A DNA stretch of 64,000 nt from Leptotrichia hofstadii (lineage in GTDB: Bacteria; Fusobacteriota; Fusobacteriia; Fusobacteriales; Leptotrichiaceae): contig NZ_AP019823.1 of assembly GCF_007990525.1 (NCBI RefSeq), positions 868,001 to 932,000 on the forward strand, given 5' to 3'. The translations under genes and the position numbers were made by a program. Shown here in pieces: positions 18,550 through 30,103 of the stretch; position 1 is the first letter of the stretch; the number at the start of each line of letters is the position of its first letter. The notes under the pieces were generated by a model. The model was not told the origin of the DNA, ran no database searches, and saw only the letters and a list, made by a program, of their open reading frames with translations.

Positions 18550-18639
18550 GTTCTCGTAAAAATAGTAATTAAAAAATTAAAAGAATAAACTCACATTTCT
18601 TCTATTGGTCAAGAAATAAAAAGGAAAGGATGAGAAAGT

Positions 18640-19542
18640 GTGAAAAAAGTTTTAATTGGTTTATTTTTAATAGCAAGTTTAAGTGTTTTGGGTGTGAATA
18701 AAGGAAAACTCCCAATGCAACGCGATATAGATTATGTGTGGTATCATTATGAATTAGATCCTAAGTATGAAAACCTATTTTCAAAACAAAAAAAGGAATT
18801 TAAGGATAAGTGGGATATTTACCAAGATAAGAATGATTATAAAAATTTTATTGTGCTACTAAAAAAATATATTGAGAAATATCCAAATGATGCTTATGCC
18901 TATGAAGCTCTGGGTACAATGTATATGGCAACGAATAATTTTAAGGAAGCAGAAAAAAATTATTTAAAAGCTATGGAGCTGGGAGACAATGATACGGCGA
19001 AATTTTCTTTAGTTGTTCTGTATAGCAAGAAAGAGTTAAACAATGATAAAGAAAAAACAAAACTTGGTGAGAAATATTATGAAGAACTGAAAAAAGAAGG
19101 ATTCAAGTCATACGACAGCCTTGAAATTCTTAGAGGTTCTAAAACTGGGGCATTACTAGGAAGTGCTAAGGCGATATTTGGATTAGCGGCTTATTATGAT
19201 AATTATGAAAATTATAAAATATCAGAAAAATATGCTACGGAATTTTTAGAATTTGATAAGGAAAATTTAGATAATTTAACGTTTTTAAGCAACGCATACA
19301 TTGCTCAAAAAAAATATGCAGAATCAGAAAAATTATTTTTGCCACTTGCTCAAAAAGGGATGATGCAGGCACAATATCTTTTAGCACTTGGATATTATCA
19401 CGCTGGAAATCTTAAGGAAGCAGAAAAATGGGCTAAAAAGACGCTGGAAAAACCTGAAAGAAAACAGTCAGATGATATTGAAGCAGCGAAAGAATTGCTG
19501 AATCGAATAAATTCAAAATTAAAAGAATTAAATAAAAAATAA
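18640..19542 (+). CDS. Exported TPR protein, copy A of tandem pair
   Basis: A 300-aa protein starting at GTG after AAGGAAAGGA. The signal peptide MKKVLIGLFLIASLSVLG is nearly identical to that of the next gene. TPR units include YAYEALGTMYMATNNFKEAEK, a central AAYYDNYENYKISEKYA and C-terminal Sel1-like KGMMQAQYLLALGYYHAGNLKEAE. It shares the blocks VLLKKYIEKYPNDAYAYE and AMELGDNDT with its neighbour, so the two are recent duplicates. It is probably periplasmic, function unknown. Confidence 0.75.
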   Translation: MKKVLIGLFLIASLSVLGVNKGKLPMQRDIDYVWYHYELDPKYENLFSKQKKEFKDKWDIYQDKNDYKNFIVLLKKYIEKYPNDAYAYEALGTMYMATNNFKEAEKNYLKAMELGDNDTAKFSLVVLYSKKELNNDKEKTKLGEKYYEELKKEGFKSYDSLEILRGSKTGALLGSAKAIFGLAAYYDNYENYKISEKYATEFLEFDKENLDNLTFLSNAYIAQKKYAESEKLFLPLAQKGMMQAQYLLALGYYHAGNLKEAEKWAKKTLEKPERKQSDDIEAAKELLNRINSKLKELNKK

Positions 19543-19559
19543 AGGGAATGGTGAAAATT

Positions 19560-20255
19560 ATGAAAAAAGTTTTAATTGGATTATTTTTGGTAGCAAGTTT
19601 AAGTGTTTTAGGTGCGAAAAATACAAAAAAAGCAGCAAGGACCCAAAATTATACTAAAAATGTAAATAATCAGTATTCTGTAGTAGACGGAAACCTTATG
19701 AATATGTATTCAAAAGAAAAAACAGAATTTAAGAATAAATATATTGCTTTATCTGAAAAAAATGACAAGAAAAATTTAATTGCATTACTGAAAAAATATG
19801 TTGAAAAATATCCAAATGATGCTTATGCTTATGAGGAAATAGGAACTGATTATGCGATATTAGATAATCCAAAAGAGGCAGAAAAGTACTATTTAAAAGC
19901 AATTGAATTAGGAGATAACGACACAGGAGCGTACTCACTGGCTTTATTATACAGTGATGAAGATTCTTTAAAATCATTAAATTTAACTGCTAAAGAGAAA
20001 AATGAAAAAAAGAGCATACTAGACAAATATGAAAACCAACTATCAGATGCTGGTTTTACACATGACAAACTTAAACAACTTAGAGAGCATAAACAGATGG
20101 CATTAGTTGGTAATGCCTATTCAATATACCGATTAGCAGTCCAATATTATGGTGCTAAAAATTATAAGATGGCAGAAAAATATGCGAAGGACTTTTTAGA
20201 ATTTGATAACGAAAATCCAGAAATTTTAAATATGCTAAAAAACATTTCAAAATAA
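19560..20255 (+). CDS. Exported TPR protein, copy B of tandem pair
   Basis: A 231-aa paralogue of the preceding gene, shorter because it lacks the C-terminal Sel1-like repeats. The signal peptide is MKKVLIGLFLVASLSVLGA; the shared core is LLKKYVEKYPNDAYAYE and AIELGDNDTG, and the final YKMAEKYAKDFLEFDNENPE matches the middle of copy A. An in-frame ATG 12 bp upstream is too close to AAGGGA to be the start. The pair splits rpsB from tsf. Confidence 0.75.
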   Translation: MKKVLIGLFLVASLSVLGAKNTKKAARTQNYTKNVNNQYSVVDGNLMNMYSKEKTEFKNKYIALSEKNDKKNLIALLKKYVEKYPNDAYAYEEIGTDYAILDNPKEAEKYYLKAIELGDNDTGAYSLALLYSDEDSLKSLNLTAKEKNEKKSILDKYENQLSDAGFTHDKLKQLREHKQMALVGNAYSIYRLAVQYYGAKNYKMAEKYAKDFLEFDNENPEILNMLKNISK

Positions 20256-20324
20256 TTTTTTGAATGCTAAATTAATCATTAAGTAAAATAAATAAAAAAA
20301 TTAAAAATATAGGAGGAAAATAAA

Positions 20325-21209
20325 GTGGCAATTACAACAGCGCTTATTAAAGAATTAAGAGAAAGAACAGGAGCAGGAATGCTTGACTGTAAAAAAGCTT
20401 TACAAGAAAATGACGGAGATATTGAAAAAGCAATTGACTGGTTAAGAGAAAAAGGGATTGCTAAGGCAGCTAAAAAATCTGGAAGAGTTGCAGCAGAAGG
20501 ATTGGTATTTGCAGCGATTTCTGAAGATAGAAAAAAAGGTGCTATCTTAGAATTCAACTCTGAAACTGACTTCGTTGCTAAAAATGATGAATTCAAATCT
20601 TTTGGAGAAAAATTGGTAGGATTAACTTTAAGCCATGACTTGACAAGCGAAGACGAATTAAAAGCATTTGAACTTGAAGGAAAAACTGTTGAAACTCATT
20701 TGACAGAATTAATCGCTAAAATTGGTGAAAACATGAATATTAGAAGATTAAAAGTCGTTTCAACTGACGGATTCATCGAAACTTATATTCACTTAGGCGG
20801 AAAAATCGGTGTATTATTAAATGTTAATGGAGAAGCTACTTCTGAAAACATTGAAAAAGCAAAAGGTGTTGCAATGCATATCGCGGCAATGGATCCAAAA
20901 TATTTGGATAAATCACAAGTTACAGCTGATGATTTAGAAAGAGAAAAAGAAATCGCAAGACATCAATTAGAATCAGAAGGAAAACCAGCTAATATTATTG
21001 AAAAAATATTAGAAGGAAAAATGAGAAAATTCTACGAAGAAAACTGTTTAGTGCAACAAAAATATGTTAGAGATGACAGCGTTACTATCGAACAATTTAT
21101 TGCCCCAAGTACAATAAATTCATTTGACAGATTTAAAGTTGGAGAAGGAATCGAAAGAGAAGAAGTAGATTTTGCTGCTGAAGTAGCTGCACAAATTTCT
21201 GGAAATTAG
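20325..21209 (+). CDS. tsf: Elongation factor Ts
   Basis: A 294-aa EF-Ts, the nucleotide exchange factor for EF-Tu. The N-terminal UBA-like module contains [15 protein letters not shown]; the TDFVA motif is in [13 protein letters not shown] (about 77-89), the two core subdomains and the C-terminal module follow. The start is GTG after AGGAGG. A strong terminator follows, so pyrH-frr are probably transcribed separately. Confidence 0.97.
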   Translation: MAITTALIKELRERTGAGMLDCKKALQENDGDIEKAIDWLREKGIAKAAKKSGRVAAEGLVFAAISEDRKKGAILEFNSETDFVAKNDEFKSFGEKLVGLTLSHDLTSEDELKAFELEGKTVETHLTELIAKIGENMNIRRLKVVSTDGFIETYIHLGGKIGVLLNVNGEATSENIEKAKGVAMHIAAMDPKYLDKSQVTADDLEREKEIARHQLESEGKPANIIEKILEGKMRKFYEENCLVQQKYVRDDSVTIEQFIAPSTINSFDRFKVGEGIEREEVDFAAEVAAQISGN

Positions 21210-21217
21210 TTTTACTA

Positions 21218-21246
21218 TAAGGGGAATAATCCCCTTATTTTTTCGC
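21218..21246 (+). terminator. Rho-independent terminator after tsf
   Basis: ATAAGGGGA-ATAA-TCCCCTTAT, 9-bp perfect stem, then a T run. The ~240 bp from here to pyrH hold a TTTCGCAAAT...ACGAAA stretch reminiscent of the repeat units at 10.4-11.0 kb but shorter (about 40 bp), and no gene. Confidence 0.9.
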
Positions 21247-21498
21247 AAATTTTTAAATAATTACTTTTATTTAATACGAAACCCTGTTTAAATAACGAAT
21301 TTATTACAAACTTTTTAATGAGGATATAAACCTTTACTGCAAGATAAGGATTTGCGGCAATGAGCAATCCTACGAAAATAAAAAAGAAAAAAGTTGAATG
21401 AATTATGAATTAGCTATTGAACAATTCTATTATAAAAATTTATTCTGATTTTTAAACGGTGTTTAGTGTAACTTATAAAATTTATGGAGGTTCCTATA

Positions 21499-22209
21499 AT
21501 GCTTAAATATAAAAGAATATTATTAAAACTGAGTGGAGAGGCGCTTGCAGGGAACAAGGAATTTGGTTTTTCAAATGAAGTGCTTGAAAGTTTTGCAAAA
21601 CAGATAAAGGATGTACATGAAAAAGGTGTACAAATTGCTATTGTTATCGGCGGTGGAAATATTTTCCGTGGGATAAGCGGGATGGAAAAAGGCTTTGACA
21701 GAGTGACTGGAGATACGATGGGAATGCTTGCAACAATTATGAATGGACTTGCATTGCAAAATGCAATTGAAAGCATAGGAGTACCAACGAGAGTTATGAC
21801 AGCACTTCAAATGCCGCAGGTAGCTGAACTTTATATCAGACGTAAAGCAATAAGACATCTGGAGAAAGGAAGAGTTGTTATTTTTGCAGGTGGAACAAGC
21901 AATCCTTATTTTACTACAGATTCTTCAGGAGCGCTAAGAGCTGTGGAAATTCAGGCAGATGTACTTGCGAAAGGTACAAAGGTTGATGGAATTTATGATA
22001 AAGATCCGATGAAATTTGATGATGCTGTAAGATACGATACAGTAACTTTTGATGAAGCTATTTCAAAAAATCTTGGAGTAATGGATACAGCGGCACTTTC
22101 ACTATGTAGGGAAAATCATATGCCGATAGTGGTGTTTAACGCTTTGGAAGAAGGAAATATATTAAAAATGGCTCAAGGCGATAATATAGGAACAACTGTA
22201 AAAAAATAA
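21499..22209 (+). CDS. pyrH: Uridylate kinase
   Basis: A 236-aa UMP kinase of the amino-acid-kinase fold. Start motif YKRILLKLSGEAL, GGGNIFRG, the allosteric and UMP region DRVTGDTMGMLATIMN, and FTTDSSGALRAVE are diagnostic. An in-frame ATG 15 bp upstream is part of the SD (GGAGG), so the second ATG is the start. It phosphorylates UMP to UDP. It is linked to frr, as usual. Confidence 0.96.
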   Translation: MLKYKRILLKLSGEALAGNKEFGFSNEVLESFAKQIKDVHEKGVQIAIVIGGGNIFRGISGMEKGFDRVTGDTMGMLATIMNGLALQNAIESIGVPTRVMTALQMPQVAELYIRRKAIRHLEKGRVVIFAGGTSNPYFTTDSSGALRAVEIQADVLAKGTKVDGIYDKDPMKFDDAVRYDTVTFDEAISKNLGVMDTAALSLCRENHMPIVVFNALEEGNILKMAQGDNIGTTVKK

Positions 22210-22268
22210 TTGACGGAAAATATAATTTGATATAAAATATTTTAATAAAAAATAAAAAGGTGGTAAAA

Positions 22269-22826
22269 ATGTTAGACGCAATTTTAAAAGAAGCTGAAGA
22301 AAAAATGCAAAAATCTGTAGAAAATACAAAAACAAAATTTTCTCATGTAAGAGCTGGACGTGCGAGCGTTTCAATGCTTGATGGAGTAACTGTGGAGGCT
22401 TATGGTTCTGCTACCCCACTTAATCAAGTTGGAACAGTTTCAGCTCCAGAAGCTAGATTATTGGTAATTGATCCTTGGGACAAATCATTAATTCCAGCAA
22501 TTGAAAAAACGATTTTACAGGCAAACTTAGGATTTAATCCGTCAAATGATGGGAAAATCATTAGACTTGTAGTACCAGAACTTACAGAAGACCGTAGAAA
22601 AGAATATGTAAAAATGGTAAAGAAAGAAGCTGAAGAAGGAAAAGTCGCAATTAGAAACGTGAGAAAAGAAGTAAATAATAAATTAAGAAAGCTTGAAAAA
22701 GACAGTGAAATCACAGAAGATGAATTGAAATCAAGTGAAGAAAAAGTACAAAAATCAACTGATAAATTTATCGCACAAGTTGACGATGCCTTGAGTAAAA
22801 AAGAAAAAGAATTGTTGACAGTTTAA
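22269..22826 (+). CDS. frr: Ribosome recycling factor
   Basis: A 185-aa RRF. The N-terminal three-helix segment has KFSHVRAGRASVSMLDGV; the beta domain has YGSATPLNQVGTVSAPEAR and the C-terminal helices have RKEYVKMVKKEAEEGKVAIRN. It splits post-termination ribosomes with EF-G. AGGTGG lies 5 nt before this ATG; the GTG 9 bp earlier lies within the SD. Confidence 0.97.
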   Translation: MLDAILKEAEEKMQKSVENTKTKFSHVRAGRASVSMLDGVTVEAYGSATPLNQVGTVSAPEARLLVIDPWDKSLIPAIEKTILQANLGFNPSNDGKIIRLVVPELTEDRRKEYVKMVKKEAEEGKVAIRNVRKEVNNKLRKLEKDSEITEDELKSSEEKVQKSTDKFIAQVDDALSKKEKELLTV

Positions 22827-22860
22827 TTTTTAGAAAAGAATTTATGAAGGCAATAAAAAT

Positions 22861-22908
22861 AGGGAATTATGTCTAATTTTGTTAGAATTAGAACAGTTCC
22901 CTTTTTAC
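22861..22908 (+). terminator. Terminator after frr
   Basis: AGGGAA...TTCCCT outer stem with an inner TCTAATT / AATTAGA stem, followed by TTTTT. It closes the rpsB-frr region. Confidence 0.8.
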
Positions 22909-23078
22909 ATTTTTTATGCTTTAATTAATACTTGATATTTATCTTCATTTAATACTATTTCCCATTTAAATAGCAGAAATCAGAAAATTCATGGAATTAA
23001 AGATTTTTTTTATAAGGATCAAATCAATTATTCTAGAATTTTATTGCTATTTTTTTAATGGTGTTTAGTAGAAAAATA

Positions 23079-23741
23079 TTATTTCCAAAATAATTTATCA
23101 AATAATGTTTTTCGAGGTGGTATTCCATCAAGTTTAGCTCCATTCCTAATCCAGTATGTTTTTTTGGAAATATCATAAAGAGGCTTGTCTGCTAGACTGT
23201 CAGAGTAAAATTTTATGATTTCGTACTCAAAATCATTTTGTTTTGCCCATTCATTCAATTTTTTTACTTTTTCATCGCCTTTATTATTTTCTCCATCAAT
23301 TTTGGCAATGAAAGTTTCCTTGTTGTCGTTTACAAAATTTGTGCCAAAGACTTTGTCGTAGCCAAGTGACAATAAAAATTTTTCTATTAGGAATAATGGG
23401 CTTGCTGAAGACACAATAACCATTTCGCATTCTTTTTTGTTTTTTTCCAGCTCATCTTTTATCCACGGATAAATTTTATGTTTTTTTGTTTCCCAGAAAT
23501 CTGCAACTAATTTTTCAATTTCTTCTGTTGAATGACTTTCTAAAAATTCAAAATATCTTTCTTTTAATGTAGTCAAATTTATTATCTTTATTAGATAAAA
23601 AAGTAAATCCTTTGAATATTTTATCAAAAATAAAATAGATTTTAGTGGATATTTTTTTAAATAAAATGTGGAAAAATTAACACCAGTTTCTCCATCGTAG
23701 ATTGTCTTGTCAAAATCATAAACTATAATTTTTTTTTTCAT
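23079..23741 (-). CDS. HAD-family phosphatase (PSPase-like)
   Basis: A 220-aa HAD hydrolase. The nucleophile motif I is YDFDKTIYDG at the N-terminus, motif II is IVSSASPLFL, and the C-terminal acidic motif is around FYSDSLADKPLYD. A helical cap lies between motifs I and II (about 20-90), as in the HAD-IB group that includes phosphoserine phosphatase. It is third in a minus-strand set with phosphomevalonate kinase and IPP isomerase, 75 bp after the isomerase, so it might dephosphorylate an isoprenoid or lipid intermediate; that is inference only. Confidence 0.8.
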   Translation of the reverse strand: MKKKIIVYDFDKTIYDGETGVNFSTFYLKKYPLKSILFLIKYSKDLLFYLIKIINLTTLKERYFEFLESHSTEEIEKLVADFWETKKHKIYPWIKDELEKNKKECEMVIVSSASPLFLIEKFLLSLGYDKVFGTNFVNDNKETFIAKIDGENNKGDEKVKKLNEWAKQNDFEYEIIKFYSDSLADKPLYDISKKTYWIRNGAKLDGIPPRKTLFDKLFWK

Positions 23742-23815
23742 TAATTAACTCTCTTTCTCTGATTATATTCATTTAAAATCAATGTTTGATATACAGTTAA
23801 GTTTCAGCAGATTTA

Positions 23816-25884
<2,069 letters not shown>

Positions 25885-25899
25885 TTTTTTCTCTTTCAT

Positions 25900-26269
25900 A
25901 TTTTTACAGGTTTAAGCAGCTGAGTTTATTTCCTAGCTTTTATAAGGAGATTATATCATAAAAAATCAGTATAGTAAAACCATTTGATGTACAGTAAATT
26001 TTAAATCATATTTATAAATTTTTAACGGAAGATTTCTTGCTTTTTTTTGCTGATTTTAGTATAATTTTAAAGAGTTGCATATATGACTTTGAAATTTGTT
26101 AAATGGAAAATCTTAAAAAATAGATTACATTTTGGGAGCAAAGTCGGAAGTTAGATTTGGAAGATTAGAAATAGAAAATAATTTAATTTCAAATATACTC
26201 TAAAGAAAAATTAAAAAAGCTGTGTTATAATAAAAATAAATTATTTTATAGAAGAAAAAGGTATGATGA
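25900..26269. other. Divergent intergenic region between mvaK2 and pheA
   Basis: About 370 bp without a credible ORF. It must hold the promoters of both flanking units. On the plus strand, TGTTATAAT (26223-26231) is an extended -10 about 39 bp before pheA. No riboswitch, T-box or repeat was recognised. Confidence 0.6.
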
Positions 26270-27445
26270 ATGGATATAAATAAAAATTTGGATTTAGGGG
26301 AAATTCGAGAAAGAATAGACAAACTGGATAGACAGCTTGTAGAATTGCTTGAGGAAAGGCTGTATATTGTACAGGAAGTGGCACAATTTAAAAAAAATAC
26401 TGGAAAGAAAATTTTTGATGAGGAAAGGGAAAAGGAAGTTGTTAAAAAGAATCTGGAAAGAGTTAAAAATAAAGAGCTAAATCATTATATTGAACTTATT
26501 TTAAAAGATATTATGAATTCCAGCAAAGAGTACCAAAAGTTTAAAATTGGGATTTCGACTAAATATGTGAATGATTTGGAATTGGAAAATAAAAAACTGG
26601 GATATACCGGAGTACCAGGTTCTTATGCTTACGAAGTGCTTATGAACTTGCTCAAAAATAACAAAAATTCAAATTTTTCCAATATTGAAGAAAATAAAAA
26701 TATCTTTCATTTTAATTCACACAAGGATTTAGTAGAAGCCGTGCATACTAATCAAATTGATCTTGCAATATTGCCGATAGAAAATTCTATCGTTGGAGAA
26801 GTGCGGGACAGCATTGACTTGATAAATACAAAAAATATCCACATAATCGGAGAAGTCAGACATAAGATTTCACACAACTTGCTTGGTGTAAAAGGAAGCA
26901 AAATCGAAGATATAAAGAATGTTTATTCTCATGATCAGGCTTTTATGCAATGTTCAGAATTTTTGTCAAAATACGAATGGCATCTTAATCGAATGACAAA
27001 TACTGCAATTAGCGGAAAATATATTGCCTCAAAAAACCAAAAGGAAAATGCCTGTATTGCAAATATGAAAACAAAAGAAATGTACGATTTAGAACTATTG
27101 AAACAAAATATCAATAACGAAGAGGAAAATTATACAAGATTTTTTGTGATTTCAAATGAGAGCATTGTAATTGACGGAAGCGATAAAATTAGCATTGTAA
27201 CGAGTGCAAAGAATGAATCAGGGGCCTTGATAGAGTTACTGCAGATATTTTATAAATATGGGCTGAATATGGTAAATCTAAAATCACGTCCGAGGGTAAA
27301 TAAACCTTGGGAATATTATTTTTATATTGATTTTGAAGGTAATATGGCTGATGAAAAGGTAAAAATGGCACTTGAGGAAATGAGAGAAAAATCAAATTAC
27401 TTACAAATTTTGGGAAATTACAAATTATATAATTTGAAAATATAA
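26270..27445 (+). CDS. pheA: Chorismate mutase / prephenate dehydratase
   Basis: A 391-aa bifunctional P-protein. The AroQ-type mutase helix bundle is at about 8-95 (IRERIDKLDRQLVELLEER and KNTGKKIFDEERE). The prephenate dehydratase domain (about 107-295) starts at LGYTGVPGSYAYE, contains LPIENSIVGEV and the catalytic Thr-Arg-Phe in NYTRFFVIS. A C-terminal ACT domain (about 300-385) is the likely Phe sensor; its usual ESRP motif reads KSRP. It leads chorismate to phenylpyruvate and starts a long plus-strand run that also holds aroE, aroK and aroQ. Confidence 0.94.
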   Translation: MDINKNLDLGEIRERIDKLDRQLVELLEERLYIVQEVAQFKKNTGKKIFDEEREKEVVKKNLERVKNKELNHYIELILKDIMNSSKEYQKFKIGISTKYVNDLELENKKLGYTGVPGSYAYEVLMNLLKNNKNSNFSNIEENKNIFHFNSHKDLVEAVHTNQIDLAILPIENSIVGEVRDSIDLINTKNIHIIGEVRHKISHNLLGVKGSKIEDIKNVYSHDQAFMQCSEFLSKYEWHLNRMTNTAISGKYIASKNQKENACIANMKTKEMYDLELLKQNINNEEENYTRFFVISNESIVIDGSDKISIVTSAKNESGALIELLQIFYKYGLNMVNLKSRPRVNKPWEYYFYIDFEGNMADEKVKMALEEMREKSNYLQILGNYKLYNLKI

Positions 27446-27557
27446 AAAAACGCGATAAATTAAGATTAAACGCAAAAGTTGTATTATTTGTTTCAAAATA
27501 TGTGTTTATTTACATTTTGAGGTAATAAGATTAATTTTGAAGGAGTCTGAGTGCGAA

Positions 27558-28274
27558 ATGAGATTGGATAAATTTTTGGCAAATTCAGGAATTGGAACAA
27601 GGAAAGAAGTCAAGGAAATACTGAAAAATAAGAAAATAAGTGTTAATGATGCTTTTGTAAAAGATGGAAAAATTCAGATTGATGAAGAAAAAGATATTGT
27701 AAAATATGAAGATAAAATTATTTATTACAAGCCATTTGTCTACATTATGATGAATAAGCCTGCTGGAGTGATTTCCGCAACGGAAGACAATCATCACAAA
27801 ACTGTTATTGACTTGTTAAACAATGAGTACAGAACTTACGATATTTTTCCAGTCGGACGGCTGGATATTGATACAGAAGGTTTGATGTTACTTACAAATG
27901 ATGGAATTTTGTCGCATAATTTACTTTCTCCAAAAAAGCATGTAGATAAAAAATATTATGTAAAAATTGCCAATCCTCTTACTGAAGAGGACATAAAAAC
28001 GCTTGAAAATGGAATAAAATTGGAAGAAAACTTTGTAACAAAAAAGGCAAAAGTCGAAATAATTTGTAATAATGGTGAAAACAATGAATATTTTGCATAT
28101 ATAACAATTTCTGAAGGGAAGTTTCATCAGGTAAAGAAAATGTTTAAAGCTGTTAATAATGAAGTTCTTTATTTGAAACGGGTGAAAATGGGAAATCTTT
28201 TGCTAGATGAAAATTTAAAATTGGGGGAATATCGGGAATTAACAGTAGAAGAATTGGATAGTTTGAAAGTTTAA
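27558..28274 (+). CDS. Pseudouridine synthase, RsuA/RluB/E/F family
   Basis: A 238-aa protein with an N-terminal S4 RNA-binding domain (MRLDKFLANSGIGTRKEVKE, about 1-60) and the catalytic domain with MMNKPAGVISA and PVGRLDIDTEGLMLLTNDG, where the Asp of RLD is catalytic. The C-terminal EGKFHQVKKMFKAVNN is family-typical. It isomerises uridine in rRNA (16S or 23S; which site cannot be read from sequence). The open frame extends 7 codons upstream from a TTG, but S4 domains start at MRLDKF. Confidence 0.9.
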   Translation: MRLDKFLANSGIGTRKEVKEILKNKKISVNDAFVKDGKIQIDEEKDIVKYEDKIIYYKPFVYIMMNKPAGVISATEDNHHKTVIDLLNNEYRTYDIFPVGRLDIDTEGLMLLTNDGILSHNLLSPKKHVDKKYYVKIANPLTEEDIKTLENGIKLEENFVTKKAKVEIICNNGENNEYFAYITISEGKFHQVKKMFKAVNNEVLYLKRVKMGNLLLDENLKLGEYRELTVEELDSLKV

Positions 28275-28295
28275 TTATGTGGAAAAGAGGAAAAT

Positions 28296-29111
28296 ATGGA
28301 AAAATATGGATTATTAGGTGAAAAATTGGGACATAGCTATTCAAAAGAAATTCATGAAATTTTTTTTGAGCTGACTGGGAAAAAAGCAAGCTATAAGATG
28401 ATTGAAAAGGAGATTGGCGAAATTGGGGAATTGATGGAAAGCATAAGAAATGGCGAATTTAACGGGATTAATGTTACAATTCCTTACAAGTTGGAAGTTA
28501 TTAAATATTTGGATGAAGTATCAGAAACTGCTAAGAAGATTGGGGCAGTGAATACGATAACATTAAGGGATGGAAAACTGATTGGAGATAACTCTGATTA
28601 CTTTGGATTTTTGAAAACGCTAGAATTAAATGACATTGATGTGAATGGTAAAAAAGTGCTTGTTTTAGGGACTGGTGGAGCTTCAAAAGCTATTTACAAT
28701 GCTTTGGTTGATAAGGGGGCGGAAAATATTTATCTTGCTACAATTATAGAAAATGATCCCTTTGATGTAAGGACACAGGACAGGCTGATTCACTATTCGG
28801 CGATTGCTGGACTTAGGAATATCGAGCTGATTGTGAACTGCACTCCAGTCGGAATGTACCCAGCGGTTGACAATTGCCCGCTCGAAGGAAAAAATTTGAT
28901 TAATGCGAATGCAGTTGTGGATATTGTTTACAATCCCGAAGAAACGGTTCTTATGGCCAAATACAAGTTAAGAGGCGTAAAAGTGGCTAATGGACTTACA
29001 ATGCTTATTTCACAGGCAATAAAGTCTGAAGAAATTTGGCATAATGAAGAATATGGATCAGAAATTTTAAAAGAAATTCATAAAAGATTGGCAGAAAAAT
29101 TATATAAATAA
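28296..29111 (+). CDS. aroE: Shikimate dehydrogenase
   Basis: A 271-aa AroE. The shikimate-binding EKLGHSYSKEIHE, NVTIPYKLEV with the catalytic Lys, GAVNTI, GDNSDYFGF with the partner Asp, and the dinucleotide loop VLGTGGASKAIYNAL occur in the family order. The C-terminal NGLTMLISQA is also conserved. It reduces 3-dehydroshikimate with NADPH. It sits 21 bp after the pseudouridine synthase gene. Confidence 0.95.
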   Translation: MEKYGLLGEKLGHSYSKEIHEIFFELTGKKASYKMIEKEIGEIGELMESIRNGEFNGINVTIPYKLEVIKYLDEVSETAKKIGAVNTITLRDGKLIGDNSDYFGFLKTLELNDIDVNGKKVLVLGTGGASKAIYNALVDKGAENIYLATIIENDPFDVRTQDRLIHYSAIAGLRNIELIVNCTPVGMYPAVDNCPLEGKNLINANAVVDIVYNPEETVLMAKYKLRGVKVANGLTMLISQAIKSEEIWHNEEYGSEILKEIHKRLAEKLYK

Positions 29112-29146
29112 AAATAAAAAAAGAGTTGAGAAGAAAGGAAAATTTG

Positions 29147-29965
29147 ATGTTAAAAAAGACAGTAATAGGAATATTTATTCTTGCGGCAGTTGGTTTTGCA
29201 AGAACAAATCAGGAAATTATAGATGCGGGAAATGAAAAGCAGAAGGCAATTTTTGACAAACATTTTAATTCATCGGCGAAATCTGGAACTATTGCCAATG
29301 CCGCTTATTCAGAAACAATGGCTAGCCTGTATGGAGAAAACCGTTCATATTTTGACAGGGAATTTGCAAGGCTTTCTGGAAATAGGAAATCTAATTTCAG
29401 GACAATGTACGCATATTACAGCGACTATGTGGTGGAGTATCCAAAATTCTTGAAAAATGCGTTTGGAAGCTTTCTTGCAGAAGCAGGAGAATTTCAATCC
29501 TATTCATATACAAACACTTATCTTGTGCTGGAAACATTTAACTTGAATATGAATACTTACCTTGAAGCTGAAAAGGATGCTAAAACTGTGGATGCAAATA
29601 TTAATGCCATCTATGACTATCTGTACAGCGTAGGCGATAAAGTCTCGAAGGAAGATTATAAAAAAATGTCATCTGCCCAGATGAAAGCGCTTGTAAACGA
29701 AGAGTATGATAAGCTTGAAAGATTGCTGGATGTGAGGGGAAATGAAGGAAAGGACAAGAAAAAGGCCGCGGCCGCGGCAAAGTCAAGCCTGAAAAAACTT
29801 AGAAAATCCTACGGAAATTACGATAAATGGTTTGATGACTATGTGGACACATCATCATTGTCTTACGAAAACAAAGAAAAATTAAAAAAACTAGCAAAAT
29901 TTGAAAATATTTCAAATATCAAATTTATAATTCAATCAATTAGTAAAAAGACAGAAAATAAATAA
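29147..29965 (+). CDS. Exported helical protein, unknown
   Basis: A 272-aa protein with a signal peptide (MLKKTVIGIFILAAVGFA). The mature part is helical and Lys/Tyr/Ser-rich, without a family I recognise. A run of five Ala (KKKAAAAAKSS) is encoded by a GC-rich palindrome (CCGCGGCCGCGG, about 29765-29776) that stands out in this AT-rich DNA. The start is the second in-frame ATG, after AAAGGAAAA. Confidence 0.6.
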   Translation: MLKKTVIGIFILAAVGFARTNQEIIDAGNEKQKAIFDKHFNSSAKSGTIANAAYSETMASLYGENRSYFDREFARLSGNRKSNFRTMYAYYSDYVVEYPKFLKNAFGSFLAEAGEFQSYSYTNTYLVLETFNLNMNTYLEAEKDAKTVDANINAIYDYLYSVGDKVSKEDYKKMSSAQMKALVNEEYDKLERLLDVRGNEGKDKKKAAAAAKSSLKKLRKSYGNYDKWFDDYVDTSSLSYENKEKLKKLAKFENISNIKFIIQSISKKTENK

Positions 29966-30103
29966 TGATTCAATTTCAAAATTGAACGGCTAAAAATTAT
30001 ATAAATTAGGATTTGAGCAAGATAGTCATAGGTTTTGAGTTTGATTTTAAACAAGCTTTACTATAAGCTATAAATAAAAATTTTAAAGACGAAAGGAGTC
30101 AAA

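Noticed and set aside
22162-22374. Antisense frames opposite pyrH, frr, recA, guaB and other genes
   Set aside because: All lie fully inside well-supported genes on the other strand and translate to low-complexity hydrophobic sequence without SD sites.
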